Positions 50,049 to 58,132 of a stretch of DNA of 64,000 nucleotides are shown piece after piece (within the stretch, counting starts at the first letter, position 1; each line of letters begins with the position of its first letter). The stretch lies in NCBI GenBank assembly GCA_018266055.1, contig JAFDYT010000006.1, positions 62,001 through 126,000 on the forward strand, read 5' to 3'. Under the pieces are notes generated by a model. It had not been told where the DNA came from. It ran no database searches and worked only from the letters and a program-made list of their open reading frames with translations. The stretch comes from Bacteroidota bacterium. GTDB lineage: Bacteria > Bacteroidota > Bacteroidia > Cytophagales > Cyclobacteriaceae. A program made the position numbers and the translations under genes.

Positions 50049-51428
50049 ATGTACATCGAACAACTCTATACCAATTGTTTGGCTGAAGCTGCCTACTACA
50101 TCGAATCCGACGGCCAGGCCGCAATCATTGATCCCATTCGGGAAACCGACCCTTACCTGGAGCTGGCTGCCAAGCGCGGAGCCACCATAAAATATATTTT
50201 TGAAACCCACTTTCACGCCGACTTTGTAAGTGGCCACATCGATTTAAGTAAAAAGACGGGCGCCAAAATTATTTATGGCCCCATGGCTGAAACCAAATAC
50301 GAAATTCACAGTGCGCATGACGGCGAAGTGCTTTCGCTCGGTAAGCTGAAAATAAAAGTACTGCACACACCGGGGCACACGCCAGAATCTACCTGCTACC
50401 TTTTGATGGATGAAAATGGAAAAGAGCATGCTGTGTTTACCGGCGACACCCTGTTTGTGGGCGACGTAGGTCGTCCGGATCTGTTAGATGGAAAAATCAG
50501 TCGCGAAGAACTCGCCAGCATGCTGTATGATTCGCTGAACAACAAAATCAAAACGCTGTCCGACGAGGTGATTGTCTATCCCGGTCACGGTCCCGGCTCA
50601 GCCTGTGGAAAAAATATTGGCAAAGAAACCTTCTCCACCATAGGCGTGCAGAAGAAATTTAACTACGCCTTAAAAGCTACCAACCGCGATCAATTCATCA
50701 AAGAAGTAACCGACGGAATTCAACCGCCGCCAAATTATTTCTTTGAAGATGCCCGCATTAACAAAGACGGATATTCCTCTGTCGATGATGTGGTGGCTAA
50801 AAATTCGAAGCCACTGACTGCGGAACAGTTTGTAAACGAAATTAAAAAAGGCGCACTGGTTATCGATGCCCGCAATGCCGACGAGTTTGAAAAAGGATTT
50901 ATTCCTGATTCGATAAATGTAGGATTGAATGGACAGTTTGCCATTTGGGTCGGTACGCTGGTGAATATTCAGCAGCCGCTTTTGCTGGTAACACCTCCGG
51001 GCAAAGAAAGTGAAACCGTGTTGCGGCTGGCGCGCGTTGGTTTTGAAAACGTCGTTGGCTATCTCAACGGCGGAATCGCATCGTGGAAAAATAGTTTGGA
51101 GACTATACACTCTGTACAACCCACAGAAATGAAGGCCCTGATGAAAAGTGCTGAGGTGATAGATGTGCGCAAGCCTGGAGAGTGGAACGTGAGCCACGTG
51201 AAAGGTGCTTCATTTCTCACTCTTGCCAACATGCCTGCCAACCTCGCACCGCTAAACAAAGCGAAGCCTTACATTGTTTACTGTGGCGGCGGCTACCGCT
51301 CTATGACCGCCATCTCACTGATGAAGCGAAACGGGTTTAATAACTTGACGAATATATACGGTGGATTCGGCGCCATCAGCAATGCTGGGATTGAAGTAGT
51401 CACCGAAGAAGTTGCTGCCATTGCTTAA
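50049..51428 (+). CDS. MBL-fold hydrolase with two rhodanese domains (persulfide dioxygenase-like)
   Basis: This 459-residue protein has an N-terminal metallo-beta-lactamase domain with the metal motif THFHADFVSGH (His54, His56, Asp58, His63), TPGHTPESTCY and FTGDTLFVGDVGRPDL, as in ETHE1/BLH-type persulfide dioxygenases. Two rhodanese domains follow. The first (about 265-350) has VIDARNADEFEKGFIPDSINV but lacks an active-site Cys (LLLVTPPGKES). The second (about 375-455) has DVRKPGEWNVSHVKGA and the active loop VYCGGGYRSM with Cys412. It probably oxidises or transfers persulfide sulfur in sulfide detoxification. A thiol peroxidase gene follows 32 bases later. Confidence 0.88.
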   Translation: MYIEQLYTNCLAEAAYYIESDGQAAIIDPIRETDPYLELAAKRGATIKYIFETHFHADFVSGHIDLSKKTGAKIIYGPMAETKYEIHSAHDGEVLSLGKLKIKVLHTPGHTPESTCYLLMDENGKEHAVFTGDTLFVGDVGRPDLLDGKISREELASMLYDSLNNKIKTLSDEVIVYPGHGPGSACGKNIGKETFSTIGVQKKFNYALKATNRDQFIKEVTDGIQPPPNYFFEDARINKDGYSSVDDVVAKNSKPLTAEQFVNEIKKGALVIDARNADEFEKGFIPDSINVGLNGQFAIWVGTLVNIQQPLLLVTPPGKESETVLRLARVGFENVVGYLNGGIASWKNSLETIHSVQPTEMKALMKSAEVIDVRKPGEWNVSHVKGASFLTLANMPANLAPLNKAKPYIVYCGGGYRSMTAISLMKRNGFNNLTNIYGGFGAISNAGIEVVTEEVAAIA

Positions 51429-51460
51429 CTAAAACGAAATCATCTAACCCAATCAGAAAA

Positions 51461-51961
51461 ATGTCTTCACAAACCAAACTCGGACCCAACGTAGCTAACC
51501 TTATTGGTTCACTTCCCGCTGTCGGCTCAAGCGCCCCGGCCTTTATGCTTACCGCCAATGACATGAGCGACAAAAGTCTTTCGGACTTTGCAGGTAAAAA
51601 TGTAGTGCTTAATATTTTCCCAAGTGTTGATACGGGCGTTTGCGCCACTTCGGTGCGCAAGTTCAACCAACATCTTGCCTCACTGCAAAATACAGTGGTG
51701 CTTTGCATCTCCAAAGATCTTCCGTTTGCCCAAAAAAGATTTTGTGGCACTGAAGGGATTGACAAGGCCATCACTCTTTCTGATTTCAGAAGTCGCGGCT
51801 TTGGCAAAGCGTATGGCGTAGAACTTGCCGACACAGCCTTTGCTGGTTTGTTTGCCCGCGCCGTGGTAGTCATTGATCCATCCGGAAAAATAAAACACAC
51901 CGAGCTTGTGCCTCAGATTGGCGAAGAACCAAACTACGACGCTGCTCTGAAAGCGCTCTGA
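51461..51961 (+). CDS. tpx: Thiol peroxidase
   Basis: This 166-residue peroxiredoxin has peroxidatic Cys61 in FPSVDTGVCATSVRKFN and resolving Cys95 in KRFCGTEGIDKAITLSDFR, the same two positions and spacing as E. coli Tpx. It reduces hydrogen and organic peroxides at the expense of thioredoxin. It follows the MBL-rhodanese gene on the same strand, suggesting a joint role in sulfur/oxidative stress. A terminator closes the transcription unit. Confidence 0.95.
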   Translation: MSSQTKLGPNVANLIGSLPAVGSSAPAFMLTANDMSDKSLSDFAGKNVVLNIFPSVDTGVCATSVRKFNQHLASLQNTVVLCISKDLPFAQKRFCGTEGIDKAITLSDFRSRGFGKAYGVELADTAFAGLFARAVVVIDPSGKIKHTELVPQIGEEPNYDAALKAL

Positions 51962-51985
51962 TCAGTATTGAAATTACAACTTCAT

Positions 51986-52015
51986 GACCCTATCCTTTCC
52001 GGATAGGGTCTTTCA
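51986..52015 (+). terminator. Rho-independent terminator after tpx
   Basis: The perfect 10-base inverted repeat GACCCTATCC / GGATAGGGTC (51986-51995 and 52001-52010) with a 5-base loop is followed by TTTCATTTT. It starts 25 bases after the tpx stop. Confidence 0.8.
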
Positions 52016-52057
52016 TTTTGTTCAAACTTTATTTTACACTACCTTTTAAATCATTAA

Positions 52058-53329
52058 ATGAAAACCATGAAGCTCATCGCATCGATTTTTTTGGTGGCCT
52101 TCTTTCTCAACGCCAGCGGGCAAAGTCAAACCAGTTACTTCATAACCGCCGATCGCGTATTTGATGGGCAAGTGATGCACGAAGGCTGGGCGGTAGTAGT
52201 AGAAGGAAATGTAATCACCGCGGCAGGCCCAAAAGAAAAAATTGCTGCGCCTCCAAATTCAATACGGATAAATTATCCCAACGCAACTTTATTGCCAGGC
52301 CTCATCGAAGGTCACTCGCACATGTTGTTGTATCCTTATAACATTACCGACTGGGATACACAAGTGATGAAAGAAAGCGACAGCTATCGCACGGCGCGCG
52401 CCACTGTACACGCACGAAATACGTTATTGGCTGGCTTCACCTCGTCGCGCGACTTGGGCAGTGAAGGTGCAGGGTATGCCGATGTTGGACTGAAGCGCGC
52501 TATTACGGAAGGAGTGATTGTAGGGCCGCGTTTACTCGTAGCGGGTCGGGCAATCGTAGCCACAGGATCGTACGGGCCAAAAGGATATGACGACGACATG
52601 AAAATCATGATGGGTGCGCAAGAAGCAGACGGCAATGATTTGATCCGCGTGACACGCGAACAAATTGGCAAAGGAGCCGACATCGTGAAAGTATATGCCG
52701 ACTACCGTTGGGGAAGCAACAACGAAGCGATGCCCACCTTTTCGGTGGATGAACTAAAACTGATCGTGGAAACAGCACGTAGCAGCGGGCGACCCGTGGT
52801 TGCTCATGCCACCACAGCCGAAGGAATGCGGCGGGCAACTGCAGCCGGCGTCGAAACGATAGAACACGGCGATGAAGGAACAGTAGAAGTTTTTCAATTC
52901 ATGAAAGAGAAGAAAGTAGCGCTCTGCCCTACTCTTGCGGCCGGCGACGCAGTAGCGCAATACAAAGGTTGGAAAAAAGGTGCTGCGCCGGAGCCTGATA
53001 AAATCAAAAAGAAAAAAGAGAGTTTCAAAGCGGCCCTTCAGTCTGGCGTTACCATCCTCGCCGGTGGTGATGTAGGTGTGTTTACACACGGCGATAATGT
53101 GCGCGAGCTCGAACTGATGGTCGCGTACGGCATGCCTGCAATGGACGTGCTAAAATCAGTGACCAGTATAAATGCCGATGCGTTTCATTTAGATCACCTG
53201 GGCGCAATTCGACAAAATTGGCTGGCCGATATTATCGTTGTCGCGGGTGATCCTTCAAAAAATATTTCCGATTTACGGAATGTAAAATTGGTGATGAAAG
53301 ACGGAACCGTTTATAAAAACGAAAGGTGA
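52058..53329 (+). CDS. Exported amidohydrolase family protein
   Basis: This 423-residue protein has a signal peptide (KLIASIFLVAFFLNASGQS) and an amidohydrolase fold: TLLPGLIEGHSHMLLYPYN with the HxH metal motif, AGFTSSRDLGSEGAGYADVG, VVAHATTAEGMRRATAAGVETIEHGDEG (cited in part) and ILAGGDVGVFTHGDNVREL with the C-terminal metal Asp. The set fits imidazolonepropionase-like or Xaa-Pro dipeptidase-like periplasmic amidohydrolases that hydrolyse peptides or cyclic amides. The start may be the next ATG at 52067. It is a single gene after the tpx terminator. Confidence 0.85.
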   Translation: MKTMKLIASIFLVAFFLNASGQSQTSYFITADRVFDGQVMHEGWAVVVEGNVITAAGPKEKIAAPPNSIRINYPNATLLPGLIEGHSHMLLYPYNITDWDTQVMKESDSYRTARATVHARNTLLAGFTSSRDLGSEGAGYADVGLKRAITEGVIVGPRLLVAGRAIVATGSYGPKGYDDDMKIMMGAQEADGNDLIRVTREQIGKGADIVKVYADYRWGSNNEAMPTFSVDELKLIVETARSSGRPVVAHATTAEGMRRATAAGVETIEHGDEGTVEVFQFMKEKKVALCPTLAAGDAVAQYKGWKKGAAPEPDKIKKKKESFKAALQSGVTILAGGDVGVFTHGDNVRELELMVAYGMPAMDVLKSVTSINADAFHLDHLGAIRQNWLADIIVVAGDPSKNISDLRNVKLVMKDGTVYKNER

Positions 53330-53380
53330 TCCGGATTTTATTACTTGTAAATCTTTCGCATTAAATCGTATCTTCATCAC

Positions 53381-54244
53381 ATGAACAGAAAAGAAGCACT
53401 TCGCGCAATGGCCACCACTGCATTAGGATCGGTTGGGTTACCCCAACTGGCAAAGTCAATGAATTCACTTCCTCCGGATGTGAACGGCAACATCAATCAT
53501 AGTGCCTGCCAATGGTGCTATAGTGATATTCCGCTTGATCAACTCTGCGAAGCCGGCAAAGCCATGGGCTTGAAGTCGATCGACTTATTGAATGCAACGC
53601 AATGGCCTACCGCCATCAAATACGGACTTACCTGCGCCATGGCGTACGGAAATGACCTGGGACTTAGTAAAGGATTCAACGACGTATCGCTTCACGAAAA
53701 ATTGCTGAAAGACTACACCATCAATTTGCCCAAGGCTGCCGATGCCGGATTGAAGAATGTGATCTGTTTTAGCGGCAACGCCAACGGCTTGTCGTCGGCG
53801 CAAGGTCTTGAAAATTGCGCCCGCGGATTGGAGCCGGTTTTAAAAATTGCAGCGAAGTATGGCATCACGCTTAGCATGGAACTGCTCAACAGCAAAGTAG
53901 ATCACAAAGACTATCAATGCGATCATACCGAATGGGGTGTTAAGCTTTGTGAAAAACTTGGCGTGGATAACTTCAAATTGCTTTACGACATATATCATAT
54001 GCAGATCATGGAGGGCGACGTAATTGCCACCATCAACAAGCACATCAAATACATTTCACATTTTCATACGGGTGGGGTTCCCGGAAGGAACGAAATCGAC
54101 GAAACTCAGGAGCTAAATTATCCTGCCATTATGCGTGCGATTGTAAAAACAGGTTTCAAAGGGTACGTTGCTCAGGAATTTATCCCGGCCAAAAAAGACA
54201 AGCTTGCTTCGTTGAAGCAAGGCGTAACCATCTGCGACGTGTAG
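53381..54244 (+). CDS. Hydroxypyruvate isomerase-like TIM-barrel protein
   Basis: This 287-residue protein resembles the Hyi/xylose isomerase-like TIM barrel family: HSACQWCYSDIPLDQLCEAGKAMG near residues 40-65, NVICFSGNANGLSS, ITLSMELLNSK, FKLLYDIYHMQIMEGDVI and HFHTGGVPGRNEIDETQELNY with metal-binding His/Glu/Asp residues. Family enzymes isomerise hydroxypyruvate or related small sugars. An N-terminal segment (NRKEALRAMATTALG) recalls a Tat-like leader, but the twin arginine is not intact, so export is uncertain. It is convergent with the propeller gene, 2 bases away. Confidence 0.8.
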   Translation: MNRKEALRAMATTALGSVGLPQLAKSMNSLPPDVNGNINHSACQWCYSDIPLDQLCEAGKAMGLKSIDLLNATQWPTAIKYGLTCAMAYGNDLGLSKGFNDVSLHEKLLKDYTINLPKAADAGLKNVICFSGNANGLSSAQGLENCARGLEPVLKIAAKYGITLSMELLNSKVDHKDYQCDHTEWGVKLCEKLGVDNFKLLYDIYHMQIMEGDVIATINKHIKYISHFHTGGVPGRNEIDETQELNYPAIMRAIVKTGFKGYVAQEFIPAKKDKLASLKQGVTICDV

Positions 54245-54246
54245 GC

Positions 54247-56787
54247 CTACTTCAAAATATATTTTCGCAACGTATTCTCTACCGGTAATACCAGTAAGGC
54301 AATTCCCACCTGAAGGAAGAAGTCGATGACTGGCGTGGTCTTAATCGAAATCAGTGAACTTACTGAAGTCTGAATAAGCTGAATCAACATGATCACCGTA
54401 AGCATGGAGAGAAGCTGACTCAATAGTCGATAGCGGGTATTTCCCGAGCTCAATCTAATGGATAAGAACACTAACGAGCCAAAGAAAAGTACTTCAACAA
54501 GATAGAACCACGGTTTCTTCCAATACGGTGGCTCAATCTCCAGCATAATTGGTTCTGCTTTGGTGGTGTTGCCCATCAGGTCTCGCGTTTCAACTTCAAC
54601 TTTGTATTTGCCGGCCGGGAGAAAGGAAAAATTCACAATGTTATTCGTAGATGACCACATCGACCAATCGCTGTTTATTCCATTTACACGATAATGATAT
54701 TCAATAGCCTTCATCCCGAGGTAATCGGGCTGAATAAATTCAAAGGCTACAGTAGTTTCGAGCTGACTGATTTTTACTGTATGCGATGGCGTAAACTTGG
54801 ATTGCTGCCCTCGGACTTCACGTAAAAATAAGGGATACCCACTTTGAGTTTTTGTAGCCTGACTGCCTGAGAATTTGTACAATTCATTTTCCGCGGTGAT
54901 CACCCAGAGTGTTCCTTTCTCTGCCGGAGCGATAAACCGAATGTTTGAAAATAAACCGAGCCATTCAAGATTTAGAGCGCGTTCTACATTTTTATCTACA
55001 GTCCGCCAGCGATGACCATCGTGAAACCAGAAATATCCCGCTGAGGCAAAATATTTTTTCGGACCAGGAAGAGAGTCATATTTCTTGAAAATATTGTCTT
55101 TGATTTCATAGCGATGAAAACTTCCGCCGGTGGCGACGTACACTTCGCTTCCGTAAGCAAGACCCACACTTTCATCAATGGTCGGATTTTTAAAGGGCAC
55201 CTGCTCTACTGCTGTGATTTCACCATCCACGGTTTCAACCTTCATCACCTCAGTTCTTCCACACAGCCAAATGTTTTGAAGCTTATCTTCAAAAATATAA
55301 CTGACATATTCGTTGAGCGTATCAAGTAAATGAGATTCGCGCCAGCTATTGCCTGCTGCCACAAATGATTTTACCTCGTCATCGGCCGTACTTACAAAAA
55401 GCTGCTGAAGCGTCTCCGATTTATACACTGCGCGAGTTGGCGTCCTCAATACCGACGAAGATTTCATTCCATTTACTGACGCCAATCCAAAAGTACCGCT
55501 GGCTAAAAGTTGTCCGTTAGTCTCTACCAGTTGGCTTACTTTTCCTTCGATGCCATCCACCTTTTTATATTCATATCCGATGGAGCGTAATACTTTTCGC
55601 ACGCTCTTGGATGATGGAACTGTCGTCTGGACTTTATTCCGTTTCAAAAATGAAAACAATCCCTTCTTCGCTTTGGCCTCACTTGCTTGCGGCGACGGGA
55701 TGTCCGTACTTATTTCATCGTATACGTCCTTGCGGACTAAACTAAACAAGCCCAGTGTAGTGCCCACATACGTTTGGCCTTGGAATGTTCTTGCGCACAA
55801 GAGATTTCCGTTCAACCCAGGATAATGGCTGAACGAACGAAAGGGAAGAAACGGAGCAACGCGCGAAAAGCCGTACTCATGAGCCACCCATAGGCCCTGG
55901 TTCCTATCAACCAGCAGCGCCAGCACTTCGTTATCCGGAAGGCCTGTATAGAAGTTAGTTACTTCTTCTGTCGTACCCGTTTGAGGATTGATGAATAATA
56001 CACCGCCGCGTAACGTTCCCACGGCTATCAGTTTATCGCTTAGCCAGGCCGCGCCAATAGGTGAGTTATGGATGAGATAGTCGTGATCAACAATATTGAT
56101 TTCACGAAGACCAGTGCTGGAGGCTAGGAAAAGCCTACCACCGGCTACGCCTAAAAGAGTGAGATTGGCAGAAGGAAGTGAAGTTGAGAATTCAATGGAT
56201 AGGTTGTCAGTCCATGGAAAATTGGCCGACTCAATCTGCTTATCGTTGATTTTAAAAATACCATTGGATGTTTTCAAGTACGGCTTACCCGTAATTTCCA
56301 AAAGGCCAACGAACTCTTCATTCGCTTTTGCTTTGATGGTTGCCGCAACGCCTTTAGTTGAAACTGAAAACACAAAAACGGAATGGTCATTCAAAAAATA
56401 GATGTTTCCCCCTGACGCCAGGCTTGAGAAAATCTTAGTAGCATCAGGTAGTTTTTCAGATAGTGATTGGAATGATTTGGTGTTGTCTTCACCGATTACC
56501 AGCTTGCCAAAACCATTATATCCGCCGGCAAAAATTTCGCTGCCTGAACTGGTGATGGTAAACACAGGTCCTTGCGCAGCCACCATATTCCAATTGCGGC
56601 CATCAAATTCAAGAACTCCATTTTTATTAGCATAGTAAATAACTCCTTTGGCATCCTGCGCGATATCGAAGGTGGTGTAATTTACTCGCTCGTCGGTGGG
56701 AGTATAATGCGAAAGGAAATAATTTCCTTGTTGCCCCAGCGCCAGATTTGCCACAACAAGAAAAAGTAAAACACACCAGCTCTTCAT
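54247..56787 (-). CDS. Membrane-anchored sensor-like beta-propeller protein without visible output domain
   Basis: This protein of about 846 residues has a signal peptide (KSWCVLLFLVVANLALGQQ), a large propeller-like periplasmic region with two-component-regulator propeller repeats (for example VYYANKNGVLEFDGRNWNM, LPDNEVLALLVDRNQGLWVAHEYG) and a Y_Y_Y (triple-tyrosine) domain (YHYRVNGINSDWSMW). Three hydrophobic segments follow, FYLVEVLFFGSLVFLSIRL, LLSMLTVIMLIQLIQTSVS and VIDFFLQVGIALLVLPV. Hybrid sensors of this architecture normally carry a histidine kinase, DGC or AraC domain after one membrane segment; here the protein ends 10 residues after the last one. The ATG at 56787 is preferred to GTGs just before it. 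Signalling role is inferred only. Confidence 0.75.
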   Translation of the reverse strand: MKSWCVLLFLVVANLALGQQGNYFLSHYTPTDERVNYTTFDIAQDAKGVIYYANKNGVLEFDGRNWNMVAAQGPVFTITSSGSEIFAGGYNGFGKLVIGEDNTKSFQSLSEKLPDATKIFSSLASGGNIYFLNDHSVFVFSVSTKGVAATIKAKANEEFVGLLEITGKPYLKTSNGIFKINDKQIESANFPWTDNLSIEFSTSLPSANLTLLGVAGGRLFLASSTGLREINIVDHDYLIHNSPIGAAWLSDKLIAVGTLRGGVLFINPQTGTTEEVTNFYTGLPDNEVLALLVDRNQGLWVAHEYGFSRVAPFLPFRSFSHYPGLNGNLLCARTFQGQTYVGTTLGLFSLVRKDVYDEISTDIPSPQASEAKAKKGLFSFLKRNKVQTTVPSSKSVRKVLRSIGYEYKKVDGIEGKVSQLVETNGQLLASGTFGLASVNGMKSSSVLRTPTRAVYKSETLQQLFVSTADDEVKSFVAAGNSWRESHLLDTLNEYVSYIFEDKLQNIWLCGRTEVMKVETVDGEITAVEQVPFKNPTIDESVGLAYGSEVYVATGGSFHRYEIKDNIFKKYDSLPGPKKYFASAGYFWFHDGHRWRTVDKNVERALNLEWLGLFSNIRFIAPAEKGTLWVITAENELYKFSGSQATKTQSGYPLFLREVRGQQSKFTPSHTVKISQLETTVAFEFIQPDYLGMKAIEYHYRVNGINSDWSMWSSTNNIVNFSFLPAGKYKVEVETRDLMGNTTKAEPIMLEIEPPYWKKPWFYLVEVLFFGSLVFLSIRLSSGNTRYRLLSQLLSMLTVIMLIQLIQTSVSSLISIKTTPVIDFFLQVGIALLVLPVENTLRKYILK

Positions 56788-56861
56788 CACCACAAAAGTT
56801 AAATTATTGACAAACTTATTGAAATTATTTCTCTGCCGCAGAGGTCATCTCACACTTAACA

Positions 56862-56893
56862 AAAAAGAAACAGGTGAGTGTTGCTCACCTGTT
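56862..56893 (-). terminator. Rho-independent terminator after the caspase-family gene
   Basis: The inverted repeat AACAGGTGAG / CTCACCTGTT (56869-56878 and 56884-56893), read on the minus strand, is followed by TTCTTTTTTG. It starts 23 bases after the stop of the caspase-family gene. Confidence 0.75.
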
Positions 56894-56915
56894 CATTCAA
56901 AATTCTTTTTCCAGA

Positions 56916-58112
56916 TTACTTTCCAACAAAAACGAAATCGCTACCCGGAGCATTATCGCCAAACTCACCAGCTCTCGGTTGCGGTTTTAGCGTCTCCACA
57001 TACGTGTTGATCTCGCCGAGCGAAAGGATCATGTCTTTTCCTCCGCGGCTGCGTAATGCTTCGAGGAATTTGCGTGCAAACGGTGAGTTCATCCCAGGAC
57101 GACCATCAGGCACATATTCTTTACCTCCTGACGTCAGATATCTTCTGGTTTTGTAGGTAAGTTTCCGCGTTACCATTTCAGCTTGCGATGCTTCTTTGTA
57201 AACTTCTTCATCCAGACCACGGTGTGCTATGGCCTGATCGAACGTACCGCCAAAGCAAACGTCCATCGCCAGGAAAATGTGGTCGCAAGGAATGTTATTC
57301 ACGATGGAGCGTAAGCGGTTGTGCGACAAGTATGTTGTTTTAGCTTCGTCATTCAATTGTGACTCTTTTGTAACCACAAAACCTTCACCGAATGTTTGGT
57401 CAAATTGTCCGTGGCCGGCAAAGAAGATGAACAACTGGTCAAGTGGTTTGTATTTCTTTTCAGCATACTCTCTCAGTTTTTTCAATATCTCCTGCTGCGA
57501 GCCTCCTTCTACTACCTCCACTTTATAGCCGTAAATATTTTTCAACTCGTCGGCGATCATGCGACCATCGTTCACGGGATTAACAAGGTCAGGCCAGTTG
57601 TCATAATCGTTGGTGGTAAACAAGATTGCATAATCTGTGCGATCGAGTTTAGTGGCGTCCGCCAAAGAAGCTGTACCCACGCGAATGGTGCGCTGGCTTA
57701 CTGTCTTTACACCATCCATATTTTCGGCTACAATTTCCACCACATTGTTTCCATCCATCAGTGTGAGGTTCTTCTCCACCACACTTTTGTGCTTTTCTGC
57801 TTCTGTAGAGGGTTCAATATTTAGCATCCCGCGCGATGATGAAGTCGGGTTTTCTTTTATGATGATTGAAATGTTCTTCAATGGCGTAGAAGATTCTATT
57901 TCAAATTTGATTTTATACTTAGCCTCTCCTGCATAATTACTTTCAGCTGTAGGCGTAATCCAGTTGATCACAGGGATAACAGAAGTAACGAGTTTTTTGG
58001 GGTCGCTAAAGTCGACCTGAAATTCGTTAGTTCGTGTACTCACGTTTTGGCTCCTCGTGACGAAGGGCATCACCACCAGGGCCATTGCATAAAAAAGAAT
58101 TCTCGTTTTCAT
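56916..58112 (-). CDS. Exported caspase-family protease (peptidase C14)
   Basis: This 398-residue protein has a signal peptide (KTRILFYAMALVVMPFVTRSQ), a beta-rich N-terminal domain of about 130 residues (VINWITPTAESNYAGEAKYK to NLTLMDGNNVVEIVAENMDG), and a caspase-fold C-terminal half. YAILFTTNDYDNWPDLVNPVNDG gives the first strand, FIFFAGHGQFDQTFGEG has catalytic His234, and LAMDVCFGGTFDQAIAHR has Cys286. Caspase-fold proteases cleave after Arg or Asp; the S1 pocket cannot be read here. Export outside the cytoplasm is unusual for bacterial caspases. It lies 20 bases downstream of the giant T9SS cargo gene and ends with a terminator. Confidence 0.82.
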   Translation of the reverse strand: MKTRILFYAMALVVMPFVTRSQNVSTRTNEFQVDFSDPKKLVTSVIPVINWITPTAESNYAGEAKYKIKFEIESSTPLKNISIIIKENPTSSSRGMLNIEPSTEAEKHKSVVEKNLTLMDGNNVVEIVAENMDGVKTVSQRTIRVGTASLADATKLDRTDYAILFTTNDYDNWPDLVNPVNDGRMIADELKNIYGYKVEVVEGGSQQEILKKLREYAEKKYKPLDQLFIFFAGHGQFDQTFGEGFVVTKESQLNDEAKTTYLSHNRLRSIVNNIPCDHIFLAMDVCFGGTFDQAIAHRGLDEEVYKEASQAEMVTRKLTYKTRRYLTSGGKEYVPDGRPGMNSPFARKFLEALRSRGGKDMILSLGEINTYVETLKPQPRAGEFGDNAPGSDFVFVGK

Positions 58113-58132
58113 ATTTCTTAACTTTTGGTTTC

